Part shown: piece by piece, positions 22,030 through 33,532 of the stretch | How positions within the stretch are numbered: position 1 is the stretch's first letter | How the letters are laid out: each line of letters opens with the position of its first letter | Assembly (NCBI GenBank): GCA_032622095.1 | Contig: CP136064.1 | Coordinates: 4,524,280 to 4,588,279, forward strand | DNA from: Siphonodentalium dalli | Taxonomy: Eukaryota > Mollusca > Scaphopoda > Gadilida > Siphonodentaliidae | Length of the DNA: 64,000 bases | Direction of reading: 5' to 3' | The notes under the pieces: generated by a model | Seen by the model: only the letters and a program-made list of their open reading frames with translations | What the model was told of the DNA's origin: nothing | The model's database searches: none | Program-made: the position numbers and the translations under genes

Positions 22030-23380
22030 AACCATAGTTGTCAGGAGAGACAACTCTAGTTACCATAACAAAGAGCACAATGAACGATGCATATTATTGA
22101 TTGTTGACAACGAAATCTATCAAATAACGCCAGACGACAAATGTGGCACGCCTGACAGCTGCATGGTGTGTGTGTATTCAATACATTAAAAAAAAAGGAT
22201 TCATGGGCTATGATAATTCCATGGGCATTTGTGTTCGCCAAGGGACTACATTGGATGCCGATTTGGGGAGGTGTTGGAGTGATTGATTGAGTGTATTTGG
22301 CCCAAAGACTCGGGCTAGCACAGTAAAGGCTCATATATTAGTGTCTTATTATGAGCACGGTAGTCCCGTGAGTTCTGAAGTTCTAGTTGGTGTTGGCTAT
22401 TAAATATTGTCAGACCAAGGTAGACAGCTTTTATGAGAATTTGACTGCACTACGTGAATGTGTCACAAAACGAGAAGTTATTATATTTGGTGATATGAAT
22501 GTGTTGCAGAGTAAATGGATATTTAACAGTTTGAGCTAAAAATTACGTTTTGAACTCGCCACTAAACAGAAATTACGTTTCGAACTCGTCGCTAAACAGA
22601 AATAATTTGCCCATAGAACTCTCACATTTAAAGGAATATTATTTTTCTTTAACTATTTTTTTTAGAAAACAATAACCATAAAGCAACTTAGTGTCTGAAA
22701 CGATTAATCACTATTGACTGTTTATATCTGCCATATTATTGCAGACGTGGTTGAATAATATTTAGCTTGTTTTATGTTTTTTTTTTAAATGATAAAAAAT
22801 AGTCCTGAAAATGGCTACCAAAAACCTAAAATATTCAATGAAAAATGTTTGATTTATTTTCTCGCAGACAGTAATGATTTCAGATGGTAGGGCATGCACT
22901 AGTTGGGTCTAAATATTTGTAAATATGTCAAAACTATCTACCCAAAAAAAACGTTTATTAATTTTCTACAGTTTTTACATAATTAGAACATATCCCTCAC
23001 ATTGTGAAGGGAAACAGGTGTTGTTATAGCAATATATAATCGATCAAAGCTTTATAAGAGTAAATTATCACGATGTAGGGTATAATAGTTGTTATAGTGA
23101 TATAGCATACAGTGTTTAGATGACAGTGATTTTCCAATTCAAATTTATATTTTTAAATTAAGATGTTTTGAAAAATGATGCCTGCTTAAAGAATTGTCAT
23201 AACTTTAGTTTATATATGTGTACGTCGTTCTGTTGTTGCTACATTGCCTTAACATAAGTTAGGCCCTAGCTCTGTGGAACGTGCTAAAAAGAAAGAGATT
23301 GCCGGCCTATATAATACCAGGCTTATATTGAGGTTTGAAGATTACGAATAGCTTTAAATATTTTATTAGCATATATACTC
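22030..23380. other. Non-coding region between the two promoter-like modules
   Basis: AT-rich. Holds a 30-bp tandem duplication (AATTACGTTT at 22541 and 22571) and a partial third relative of the module (AAGCTTTATAAGAGTAAATT at 23048, with ATTATCACGATG following) that lacks the kappaB site. No gene recognised. Confidence 0.5.
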
Positions 23381-23517
23381 ACCAAATAGTATTCCAAATT
23401 CCGATAATCAATCAGAACTTTATAAGAGAAAATGATCACTATGTATGGTAGAATGGTAGCAAAACACAAACAGTTTGTAGCTAACAATGACTCTCCACAT
23501 ATACCGGGGGATTTCCC
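23381..23517 (-). promoter_or_regulatory. Promoter-like module B: kappaB site, TATA box, donor
   Basis: On the minus strand: GGGAAATCCCC (23517-23507), then TCTTATAAAG (TATA at 23424-23419, 83 bp on), then TTTG|GTGAGTAT (GT at 23382-23381, 37 bp on). It shares AGTGATCATTTTC and GCTACAAACTG-type words with module A. The conserved order in two diverged copies suggests constraint or recent duplication. Confidence 0.35.
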
Positions 23518-23598
23518 TGGTCCCGCGTGGATAATTTATGCGCGTAAACAATCAATGAATAGAGAGTTCACATGATGGATCGATAAACATAAATTTGA

Positions 23599-24406
23599 AA
23601 GGCAGAGTTCAGTCCCTTCGTTACGCTGGTCTGACCACAAACAACACGGGGAGGACTCCATTCATTGCGCTGGGCTTCAGTGTGTGATGCAGTTTGAATG
23701 GACACTGCATGGGGTTACAATACACCAAATGATTTACATAGGCCTCAGTGTTAACAAATCCCGCTGGCCTGTATACGCAGGAAAGCTTTGACCCTGCACG
23801 AGTATTTGAAATTGAAGAACGTCCTTTTAGACACACAGAAAAGTGCCCAAAAGTACTTGTGAACGTGGTAAATCACACTGCAGCTTGACAAACGTCACAC
23901 TACCCTTAAAATTGAGCAAAAAAATGACATCGAAAAAAACAAAACACCTCCCATAAATTATTCGCCATTTGCACAGCCATAACCGTTTACCATGTGCATG
24001 GTTATATTTGATGTTTCTCGACGGGAAACACATTTGTGCATTTTGTTCGTGCACTTTTCATCCATGTATCATTGACCATTCAGCTGCCAGAATTTTTGTT
24101 ATGCTGATCCTAGCTTGTGAATTTCATACAATTTTTTGCTAATTTACTTGTCCTCGTCTGTTCTACACGCAAAATGTGGGTTTTGTCAAATTTCCTTAAT
24201 AAAAATGGTTTATTTGCAGTTGTAACTATGCTATTTTTTTTAGATTAATCCGGTCACTAAAAATCATTCCATTTATATTTTCCCATGGTAAATTACCCAT
24301 TCCACACCAGCTGGTGGTAGGGTTCCGTCGACTGCAACGCTGGTCTGACCACAAACTACAAGGCAGAGTTAAGTCCCCTGCTAAACTGGTCTGACCACAA
24401 ACTACA
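23599..24406 (+). repeat. Three scattered copies of a ~45-bp direct repeat
   Basis: CTGGTCTGACCACAAAC occurs at about 23626, 24340 and 24386. The first and third follow AAGGCAGAGTT(A/C)AGTCCC closely. The intervening sequence is unrelated and non-coding. Confidence 0.7.
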
Positions 24407-24510
24407 CTTCAACTCAGCTTTTTTGGGTGGGACAAAGTCGGATGCATCACGCATTATAGGTTTTTGTTACACCGTTCGTGGAACATGGATGGGAATAAAC
24501 GAGATAATTA

Positions 24511-25178
24511 GGTGCCATTTTCAACACTATTATGGAACATCGACATTCGTATGATGTATCCCCGATTTGCTAGATTGTCCCATCCAAGTTCGACAAGAAG
24601 CCTATCATTGGGAACAGATCGAGTAAACCCTGTAACTATTCGGGCTGCCTCGAATTGAATATCATATCATCCATTTTTTGTAGGAAGTAAACATGTGCCC
24701 CGAACCAGACAGTGCTACCATACTCCTTTAGAGATCGTACATATGATAAATATAGAGTTCCAAGTGTTTCATGGTTGAGTGTATGTTTGAGATCTCGAAT
24801 CTGAAACAATCTGACAAAAGCCTTCTGACAGATATTGTCTATATATCGTTTATGTAAATTAGAAACATCAGAGGACCGATAACATATCCCTTGGGCACCC
24901 GCGCATTAACTCTGGTATAATTTGAAAAAAACACGAGTTGACCATAATACTCTTTGTTGCCTATTCACCAGGTAATTTCTAAACCATTCTAGTATTTTGC
25001 CATTTACACCATAGTTCCAATTTGAATAACATTCCGCGGTGTCAATCTGTATATATCGAATGCTTTGGATGTCAGAAAAGACTGAGTAAGTAGTTACCCC
25101 AGCATCGAGAGCGTTGCACGGATTGTTAATTATCTCGATAAGCTGCATTTCAGTACAATATTGGGAACGAAAAAACAT
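24511..25178 (-). pseudogene. LINE reverse transcriptase remnant
   Basis: Minus-strand translation shows QLIEIINNPCNALDAG, then YGVNGKILEWFRNYLVN (both in the 25178-24906 frame). After a frame change comes a degraded G(V)P(Q)G.V(I)GPL-like box near 24880, then pieces resembling LSYVRSLKEYGS.VW near 24730-24700, and FEAARIVTGFTRSVPND plus ELGWDNLANR near 24650-24560. This is the palm-to-thumb order of Jockey/CR1-like elements. The segment that should hold the catalytic ADD box is missing, and stops and frame changes interrupt it, so it is dead. The right-hand (5') side abuts a MITE at 25178. Confidence 0.8.
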
Positions 25179-25401
25179 TAAAGATCCTGTTCCAGTGCAT
25201 TCTATTATGTATGCGAGTCTCCCATATGGAGTCTATCATATATACGACAATGCCTTGGTTTACAAGTTCGATGTAAATAATGTTATACCAATGCATTCTC
25301 TTATATATGCGAGGCTCCCTGTGAGCCTCGCATATATAAGAGAATGGATTGGCACATGGTTTTCGCAAGATTTCAGGAAGCTCCGGTCATGGAAGGGTTA
25401 A
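25178..25401. mobile_element. piggyBac-like MITE, left end missing
   Basis: Starts inside the family sequence (CATTAAAGATCCTGTTCC) and runs through hairpin arms with one 96-bp-type unit to TCATGGAAGGGTTAA (25387-25401). The interior has the same GATGTAAATAATGTTATACC word that is amplified at 36890-38620. Short ORFs on both strands come from the palindrome. Confidence 0.78.
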
Positions 25402-25632
25402 GGCATAGACAATATATATATATACCTTTCTTGTGTCCCTTTAAAGGTTAAGGCATAGACAATATATATATACCATTCTTGTGTCCCTTTAAAGGTTAAG
25501 GCATAGACAATATATATATACCATTCTTGTGTCCCTTTAAAGGTTAAGGCATAGACAATATATATATACCATTCTTGTGTCCCTTTAAGGGTTAATGCAT
25601 ATATCATATATATATACCATTCTTGTGTCCCT
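25398..25632 (+). repeat. 48-50-bp tandem repeat, five units
   Basis: GGCATAGACAATATATATA begins at 25402, 25452, 25500 and 25548, with a diverged fifth copy at about 25594. Each unit ends CTTGTGTCCCTTTAA. Single units occur at the same relative place beside the MITEs ending 31875 and 38726. Confidence 0.88.
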
Positions 25633-25636
25633 TTAA

Positions 25637-26213
25637 AGGGATACTGTACGCCAAATGTTGTTGTTGGTTTTTATAGTCTCCGAGTCGGAGAATAAGGTAA
25701 CAATTTTTTCATTATTTGAAAGTCTGTTGAGTACGAAGTAGTGTTACGGATGACAAATTTACCGGAATGCAAAAATACAAATTGTCGTTGTCGAGTAATT
25801 TTTGTACAGTTTTCAACCAAATGAATCAAATAAAAGATATATTATATGCATACTAGTCCCATATAATCATTTAAGTTATTGTATCGTCGCTAGTCAGTGA
25901 GTGGCTTGGGTGTTCTCCCCGTATCATCATAATATTTTAAGCGATCGTTTGTGCGATCGGTTTAACAATCCAGTATCCCTCAATTACTTTATTTGATTAC
26001 GGAAATTCATAATTTAATTGACGCCATTTTATGGCTCCAGTCATAAATTCAATTTATATCAAATTATTAACTTTTAAATTATTAAATTTTAAGATAGCCT
26101 ATTAACCTGAGCGTATACAGAATACATCTTCGACTCAAATTACTTATGTTTCTATATATTATCGATATTAGATCGTTGTTGTCACCGGAAATCTAATGGC
26201 GTACAGTACCCCT
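25637..26213. mobile_element. TTAA-flanked non-autonomous element with AGGG ends
   Basis: AGGGATACTGTACGCCA at the left and TGGCGTACAGTACCCCT at the right are inverted repeats with one mismatch, flanked on both sides by TTAA (25633-25636 and 26214-26217). TTAA targets fit piggyBac- or Kolobok-type transposases. It is inserted in the 48-bp repeat. The interior holds TTATGGCTCCAGTCATAAA, also found in the centre of the foldbacks near 39415 and 40190. No ORF. Confidence 0.82.
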
Positions 26214-26900
26214 TTAAGGGTTAATGCATATATAATATATATATGTACATTTCTTGTGTCTCTTTGCAGTTTGAAGTAGAAAGCTTGATCGCAGGAGAAA
26301 AACACATAGCTATTATTTGCGACATCACAGGACTAAAAAGTAGATCATCTAAACTTCAAACTACACAGTGATCAGAATATAAAAATAAATCGAATATCCT
26401 AAGTAAGCGAGTGAAAGCTTATATATATCTCAACACTGTCACGTGCGACCAATACTGGGTGTAGCCAGAATATTATAGTACCGCGGGACTTTCCCCGGTA
26501 AACTGCCCGATATGCCTGGTATGTAATTAATTAAACACAATGTGAAAACCCAACATAACAGAGCGCATGCGCGGTATCTGGGTATATCCACAAATACAAC
26601 GCGTCTGTGCATGCGGATCTGGTTATTGTATTTCCTGAAATCCTTGTATGTTGACATGGTTAGAAGGTCCTCCGTACAGCCGCTGGTCAAATGGTCATGT
26701 TAATGTGCTATGATGCTGGTGGACCCTGCTGAACTGCTATGATGATCGAATGATGTTGAGAAGAACAAGTACTGATATTCGACCCCCTGTCGAAATAACT
26801 CCAGGATACAAGGCTGAATTTTTTAAATTTTTTTTGGAGCCCACCACCCCGGGAACGCAAGATTGTTCCTTTCCGATCTCGGACACCCACCATCCAATTG
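26214..26900. repeat. Composite repeat, copy 1 (kappaB-bearing segment)
   Basis: Shared with 31930-32438 plus 33135-33330, and with 38727-39305. Common words include TTATTTGCGACATCAC, TCCTAAGTAAGCGAGTGAAA, GGTATCTGGGT and TTCCTGAAATCCTTGTATG. The end, from CTCCAGGATACAAG to GATCTCGGACACCCACC (26801-26889), is matched at 33213-33313. Open frames across it (26750-27109 plus and others) are not kept between copies, so it is non-coding. Confidence 0.82.
26419..26495 (-). promoter_or_regulatory. kappaB site with downstream TATA (copy 1)
   Basis: Minus strand: GGGAAAGTCCC-type site (plus GGGACTTTCCCC at 26485-26496), about 55 bp before GATATATATAAGC (plus 26418-26430). The arrangement is repeated in copy 2 (32182-32192 with the same TATA) and in degraded form in copy 3. 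Confidence 0.35.
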
Positions 26901-27629
26901 GGGTCCCACCCGACAGTTTAAATAAAAATTATTTAACATTGCAGGATAAAGGCAGACAGATGTGTGAATTGTTTTTAAATAACCATCCTAATGTAATTCC
27001 AATCAATGTTATCATCTCAAATATGAATACTTGTTTTGTAATAATTTGCATGTTATATTCAATTACCCATCTTTTCAATATATCAGCAGGTCTGTGTATC
27101 TTGTTCTGATATAGCAAACTTAATTTTCCCGGTATACGATTAACACTTTGCTAAAAAGGACCAGAAGACGTTGGCAGCGATAATTGAATGTAACAAAACA
27201 ACAATGAGAACTGATGGAAAATCTTTTATTTTTTAGTGCAATTTGTTCCACTTATAAGATGCGACACCCACACCATGATATCGCGCGTGTTATAAAAGAA
27301 CAATTGTTGGGTAAATATTGAAACTAGGAGCCCCCTTCTCTTGATGAATGGGAGTGGTTTGAGCGGGGGCTAACCCCGGGATTCTCGAATGTGCCGATGG
27401 GCCCATTCCTTAATCCCTCATGTTTTTGCCTTTAATTTAGATTAATCAAAAAATATAAAAACAAATACATGAAATATAGCATTTTACAAAATTTCTTTTT
27501 CTTCTTTTGGAGGGTGAATGAATGATCTGTATTGGTCCGGTTTATAAGCCTGTACAGTTAAATCATTTTACTAGGCATAATTTACCTTTAACCATGGATT
27601 TGGAAAAAACTGCTATCAGGGCTCATATT
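26901..27629. other. Unrecognised non-coding region
   Basis: AT-rich, with no domain, RNA gene or repeat family seen elsewhere in the window. Confidence 0.4.
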
Positions 27630-27890
27630 TTATCAGCAAAATAACTAACTGGATTGGGGCACAATTTATATTGCTAACTTATTAAGGCCACTTTCCAACA
27701 AACACCTGGTAATTAACAAAAAGAGTTAGGATTCCTGCCTGCAATACAATATAATACAATGGGTATAGATGATTTACAGATGAAGGTTCGGGTTAGGGAT
27801 GCACGTTGAGTTGTCAAATGAAGATTGTATTATACGAGTCAGAATGCAGAGAGACTGTGAGATTGTGAACCATCGATCGGTGATGTAATA
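27630..27890 (+). repeat. Dispersed repeat, pair with 39949-40180
   Basis: Shares TTCCTGCCTGCA(A/G)TAC, TGATTTACAGATGAAGGT, TTGTCAAATGAAGATTGTAT-type words and GATCGGTGATGT in the same order with the second copy. No coding potential in either copy. Confidence 0.8.
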
Positions 27891-28119
27891 ACTGATTTCC
27901 TAAATTATATATTATTCGCTAGGTTTTATATACCATAATTATTAAATTGGTTTGTTTCTATAATATACATTTGAATAAGAATGAATAACTTATAATTTAT
28001 TTTCTTTGTCTCACGAGGGCTGCCGAATAGTATATTTTCAATGGTCAAATGGAGTATGCCCATGTCGTCTAACTATGTTGTCTACGAGTTTCAATCTTTC
28101 ATAAATAAAGTAAGGACAT

Positions 28120-28270
28120 TCCAAAAAAAAAACTTTCGTACCTGCAAAAACATTAGTTGGAAATTTCACACCAACTTTTGGTTGAAAATGTTCTTGTAGT
28201 TTGATTTTTAAACAATTTATTGGGCAGAATTAATTGTTTGTGGACCAATATTTGCATGATTTCCTATTCA
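28120..28270 (+). repeat. Dispersed repeat, pair with 35860-36010
   Basis: Common order: AGTTGGAAATTTCA, GGTTGAAAATG/T, CTTGTAGTTTGATTTT, GGACCAATATTTGCAT. The second copy has a G13 run where this copy has ordinary sequence. Confidence 0.78.
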
Positions 28271-31200
28271 CCTCCGTGTACGTGGTATCGCCAAACCTGA
28301 GGGTATCACCAAACCAGACCATGCGGTTTTGATAAATGAACGTATCTTCCCTCAGCTGAATCTATATATCTCCCAGTTAAATAGCGAAATCCACTATTCA
28401 AAGCATAATTTCGCAAATCGGAATGTTCCCTCAATGGGATAGCGACCATAGCTTGCTCTCACCCCGATAAATTTAATAGAAATTCCGGCTCATTTACGAT
28501 TTTATCACTTTTTAACGTTAGGTAGTTCGTTTGAAACATAATTATCAAGCCATATATGACGGATAATGCGTGCATCAATAGAAAAATATATGTTTAATTA
28601 ACCATAAAATGTTCTCGCCTGCAGAGCGGTTCGCAAAAATACTATCTGCGTCCAAGTGTGGGTACCCACCATAATTTCGGGCATCAAAGACGCATATCGA
28701 GAAATCGCCAAACCAGATCTGGGATGTCAAAGATGCGAATGATATATATATCACATTTTGACCGTTTCTGCTTGAAAATATCCCAATTATCATTCGGACA
28801 GTCCGGAACATAGATCATATATAGGGTGGGGTTGCACGTGCAAGGGTGAAAACGTGTATATTTGTTTGTGTTTTATGTTCTAATGTAATATTAATAGTAT
28901 AGGCTAGTATGTGCTATTCGACATTTTTGGCCCGGAACTGTACAACGAATGGAAACATTAAATCAGTGTAAATCATTAGTTAGCAGGTACGTGGCTAGAG
29001 GGTCCATGTTGGTGGTGTTCACCTATAGTTTCTTAACGCACCCCTTCCAGTAACTTCTGTTTGCACCTCCATGTTAGGTTTGAGTTTTCCTCGAGTTTAC
29101 AACGGGTTCTTCCAGCTGTTGGATATGAGAACCCCTTAGTTTAGATGTTGTTTTCATCTGGTGACCATTTGAGGTCACAAATTTGGCCGAAATTATTTAA
29201 ATTATCTAAATATACGGGTTTTTGTCTGAAAACAATTTACACACTAAATACTAAAAACAAAGTGATAGGGACCGCGCGCGCGGTTGAAGGGACTGTTTAA
29301 GTAATTAATTATAATATAATTAAGCCTTCCGCGACCGGTGATTTCATGCAGAGTGGCTGTTTTTGCTTTGTTCACAGAGATAATTGTGATTATATCTCCA
29401 CTCGTGCAAAACGAACTCGAGACCTGATGATGAGTATAACGTGTCATGCATCTTCAGGGACATGTTTTGTTCTGTTGTGTGTGCCTCTCAACCTCGGTCA
29501 AACCATTCAACAGAGCAATTTGCAATGATAATTCTGATACAAAACAAAATAAGAAAAGATAAATAACTATGCGTGCTCTATATCCACGAACATACTGGGT
29601 CACATCCGAAGATCACATGTTCTGTTCTCTTAGTCAGGTAATTCATCCACTCATTCGCTTATAATAATTTTATATATATGAGAATGTTCATGGCATGACT
29701 GCTGGTCATTAATACCTTGGGCTCAGATGATAAGATGAGTTGTATGTCATCGGTCCTTAGCCCTAATTCCCAACTAACCATGTTTTGTTCTAATACTGTG
29801 GTATATTTCCAGCGTATTCCCTGCCTGGATGGACTAGCCAGCATACTAAAATCTTTTTCTTTTTTTCCTGAATTATTTGTGGCTGCTTTATTTTTCATTG
29901 TAATATTGGGTGTTATATTTTGCAAAATTAACTCAACATTATGACACAAATTAAACTTCCTCTCATAGAGCCAAGACAATAAGCTATTATGTGATTGGAT
30001 TGTTGTGTGAAAGTATTAAATAATTTAGCTGTTCTCAAAACCCAAAGGAAGAAAACAGTTAAATCCGTTGTTTTCTCATCTCGTAATAATCATTCAGATT
30101 CTATGCAATGAAAATTGTAAATTTTGTAAAATTCAATATTTTTCGCCGTATTGATCCAGAGAAATCCTTTGTTGAAAATTTCTAGCAATTTTTACCCGGA
30201 TTTATGCGAAACGTGCGTCTGATCCTTCATAGCAAACATGTGTGACGTACGAGATACGAAATAAATATAATTATTTGTGTATGGTTGCATTTCTAATAAA
30301 TAGAAGCTAAAAGATATGCAACTATGAAATTGTTGAGCTTTGAACCACACCTTGGCAAGTATTTTTCAGAGCATATGAAGCTGGTATATCAACATGTCGT
30401 GTATTAATAAAACTATCATTATTTCCTTCCAAATTACGTAGACGACTTTTTGAAGTTTAGTTTTTGTTATTTCTAAATGTGTTTCAAATTAATAATATGT
30501 TAATTTTGAATTCTTAGTACATCTACCTGGCAACAGTGGAATTTGAAAACAAGAAAATGATCTTATGATTTCTTACTGATTCGTTAAAGGCACTTGGCGG
30601 TTTGAAGGTCCAAATTATGATCGATTGTGTAATATGCTATGCTTTATTTTCTCTAAAGACATGAATTCACATGTTACAAAGAAATGTGAGGTATATGTGC
30701 AAGGTGCATGTTAATTAAGTGCAATATTATACATATATACAGTGGCGGTATTAATGCGTTTAATCTTTATCATCAGCATTCTGTCATCATCATCAACACC
30801 ATCATTCGCATAACCATCATTATATATCTATCATTATCACGTCGTCTGCGTTTATGTTTAAATATGAGTTAGTCGTTCAAACACTAGCTATTTAGTCAAT
30901 TATTCATCTTGTTCATATATCTCATATGGATAATTCATTCGAAAATAACAACAACAGCAACAACAACAACATTGTCATCATAGCTATATATCATATATCG
31001 TTACATCGCGATCCGGTTCCAGGGGCAAACATAGCTCGATAATATGCTAAATATTCTTATACTGACTCTTTATGTCACAGACAATTTAATTCGATGATTG
31101 AATTAAGAAAATTCTGATCCAGATCTTGTTTGGGCATATGATAAAAATAAGAGCGTTCCTCGTTAGTCGATTCCTGATATGGTAGAAATAAAGAGCGTTC

Positions 31201-31319
31201 ATTCACTTATGTGCGAAACATTGAAAACAGCTGGAACATCGCTGTAACCATGGAAAGTAATTTGCAGAAGTCCGTATGTCAAAATTTCGTGTATTTATAA
31301 AACTAACTTATAACAAAAT
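28271..31319. other. Unrecognised AT-rich region
   Basis: No recognised gene. Overlapping frames at 29659-29979 (minus, 106 codons) and 29717-29944 (plus, 75 codons, with a hydrophobic stretch near its end) have no domain I know. A (CAA)n microsatellite lies at about 30946-30970. A block near 30390-30500 (TTGTTATTTCTAAATGTG, TTTCAAATTAAT) is related to 31340-31400 and 36700-36740. Confidence 0.4.
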
Positions 31320-31479
31320 TTGAACGTTTGAATGAGCCATGTCCGTTTAATTGTTGTTATTTCTAAATGTGCTTCAAATTCATTATAAATATTCATTATA
31401 ATTAATTTGTTTTAAATATATAGATCTCGAGCAAATCCAGTTGGAAATAGAAAATTTGAGCAAAAAGCGCGCCTGGACT
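31320..31479 (+). repeat. Composite repeat left flank, copy 2
   Basis: Matches 36645-36824: GTTATTTCTAAATGTG, ATATATAGATCT, AGCAAATCCAGTTGGAAATA, TTGAGCAAAAAGCGCGCCTG. It leads directly into the same MITE at the same TTAA, so flank and MITE were copied together. An inverted fragment (CCAACTGGATTTGCTCGAGA) lies at 39083-39102. Confidence 0.82.
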
Positions 31480-31875
31480 TTAACCATTCATGACGGGAGT
31501 TGCGCTGGTGCAGCATTAAATATCCTGTGCCAGTGCATTCTCTTATATATGCGAGTCTCCCATAGGGAGCCTAGCATATATACCAGAATGCCTTGGCTTA
31601 CAAGGCCGATGTAAATAATGTTATACCAATGCATTAGCTTATATATGCGAGTCTCCCATATGGAGCTTAGCATATATACGACAATGCCTTGGCTTACAAG
31701 GTCAATGTAAATAATGTTATACCAATGCATTAGCTTATATATGCGAGTCTCCCATATGGAGCGTAGCATATATACGACAATGCCTTGGCTTACAAGGTCG
31801 ATGTAAATAATGTTATACCAATACATTCTAGTTTATATGCAATATTTCAGGAATCTCCAGTCATGGAAGTGTTAA
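31480..31875. mobile_element. piggyBac-like MITE with three 96-bp-type units
   Basis: TTAACCATTCATGACGGGAG at the left (31480), TCATGGAAGTGTTAA at the right (to 31875). Inside, the unit containing CCTTGGCTTACAAGG and GATGTAAATAATG is present three times (CCTTGG at about 31590, 31686, 31782). This is an intermediate between one unit (25178 copy) and 18 units (36825 copy). The 112-codon minus-strand frame follows from the 96-bp (32-codon) period. Confidence 0.85.
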
Positions 31876-32438
31876 TGCATAGACACTATATATATACCTT
31901 TCTTGTGTCCCTTTAATTTATATGTGAACATAGGTTATTTTCTCATTTAAGGGTTAATGCATAGACAATATATATATACCTTTCTTGTGTCCCTTTGAAG
32001 TACAAAGATTGATCGCGAGAGAAAAACATAAAGCTGTTATTTGCGACATCACAGTGTATCTAAACTGCTAACTATACAGTGATCAGAATATCAAAATATA
32101 TCGAATATCCTAAGTAAGCGAGTGAAAGCTTATATATATCTCAACATTGCCACGTGCGACCATTACTCTCTATAGTACCGCGGGACTTTCCCTGGTGAAC
32201 TGCTCGATATGCCTGGTATGCAATCAATAAAACACAGTGGGGAAACCCATTCACATTCACAGTTCACGCGCGGTATCTGGGTTTATCCACAAATACGGGC
32301 TTGTGCATGCAGATATAGTTATTGTATTTCCTGAAATCCTTGTATGTTGACACGGTTATAAGGAACTCCGTACAACATCTGGTTAAGTGATCCTTCAACT
32401 GTGATATGATGATGGTGGACAATATGTATTGCTATGAT
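31876..32438. repeat. Composite repeat, copy 2
   Basis: Carries two 48-bp-type units (TGCATAGACAATATATATA), then the segment with TTATTTGCGACATCAC, the TATA-like GCTTATATATATCTC (32128-32142), GGGACTTTCCC (32182-32192), GGTATCTGGGTTTATCC and TTCCTGAAATCCTTGTATG. The LINE fragment at 32439 splits it; the rest follows at 33135. Confidence 0.83.
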
Positions 32439-33061
32439 TTTCTTGTGATGCAGATAATGAGTGGTTACAGTGTATTAAAAATAACTTATATAAATATGGA
32501 TTTGGGTACGTATGGGAATCACAAAAATCAGTCAACATAGATACTTTTGGGGAGAAATTTCAATCCCGATTAAAAGACCATTTCCGACAAGCATGGCGGC
32601 ACCTTGATATAAAAGGTGCATGTGCAGAAACTAGTAAATTAGAATTTATGGGAAAAATCAAAACAGATTTTGAAACAAGGGCTTCTTATTTAACAACGTT
32701 ATCTCGAAATGAAAGACGTCCAATATCGAAACTTGTTACAAGCTCGCACAAGCTAGAAATAGAAATAAGCAGACATGTGAAACCTAATCCAATCCCCGTA
32801 GAGGAACGAACTTGCAAACAATGTAGTCATAATATGCCCGCTAAAGATAAACCTATCGAAGATGAGTCTCACTTTTTATTACACTGCCCGAAGTACCACA
32901 ATCCTAGGCAAGCCTTTAGCAGTTACGCGAAGAATGTGATATCAAATTACGATGTGTTAGACGAGCGCCAAAAGCTTCAAGAAATATTCAAATCTAGTGA
33001 TAAACAACTGAGCAGAGCTCTAAGTAAATATTTAATTGAAGCCGAAATATTACGACAATAA
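32439..33061 (+). pseudogene. LINE ORF2 C-terminal part (5' truncated)
   Basis: One open frame of about 207 codons from the truncation point to the stop at 33061. Recognisable features: NEWLQCIKNNLYKYGFGYVW, a linker, SRNERRPISKL, SSHKLEIEISRH, and the C-terminal Cys/His motif ERTCKQCSHNMP then DESHFLLHCPKY (C-x2-C...H-x4-C). This is the region beyond the reverse transcriptase thumb. The ATG at 32648 is just an internal codon. The frame is undamaged, so the insertion is recent. It belongs to a different family from the 1-4606 LINE. Confidence 0.85.
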
Positions 33062-33134
33062 CACTGTTTTTTTCTTTCTTTGCCATATCCTGTATCCGTA
33101 TAGCGATTGCGCAATAAAGTATCTATCTATCTAT
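32439..33134 (+). mobile_element. 5'-truncated LINE insertion with 7-bp target duplication
   Basis: CTATGAT precedes it (32432-32438) and the same word follows at 33135-33141. The other composite copies have a single uninterrupted TGCTATGATG here (copies 1 and 3). The 3' end reads GCAATAAAGTATCTATC followed by TATC units, a typical short-repeat LINE tail. The 5' end is truncated inside ORF2. Confidence 0.88.
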
Positions 33135-33532
33135 CTATGATGTTTGTATATGCCAAATGATTGTTAAGAACAAGTATACCGATAGTTTTCCTGGGGACCC
33201 CTTGTCGAAATGACTCCAGGATACAAGTTTGAAGTTTTTTTTATTTTTTTTATTTTTGGAACCCACCACCTCGGGAACGCAAGATTTTTCCTTTCCGATC
33301 TCGGACACCCACCCTCCGACACAAATTGTTTTCCACGAGCATTTGGGGACTAGATCATGCCATGAATCTCTACTCTGGCTAACGGCCGCGGAGATCATAT
33401 TCCATCAGTACAAAACCTTGGAACATTTTGAAGTTTTGACAGGTAACCCTGTAAAGTCGACAAAATAATGCGGGGAATATATTTCTTACGTTCTTCACTG
33501 TAGGTGAAGGTTCCAACTCGAAATGTCGCGAT
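33135..33532. repeat. Composite repeat, copy 2, right part
   Basis: Resumes the composite sequence after the LINE (AAGAACAAGTA, GACTCCAGGATACAAG, CCGATCTCGGACACCCACC), ending similarity near 33313. The following ~200 bp is unique and non-coding. Confidence 0.75.

Noticed and set aside
24906-25178. Independent small gene on the minus strand
   Set aside because: It is the first readable part of a decayed LINE reverse transcriptase that continues in other frames to 24511.
26750-27109. 119-codon frame in the composite repeat
   Set aside because: Not open in the paralogous segment at 33135-33330. Low-complexity Phe run from a T/A tract.
29659-29979. 106-codon minus-strand frame, and the overlapping 75-codon plus frame with a hydrophobic stretch
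   Set aside because: Neither has a known domain, and the two overlap. Retained only as a note.
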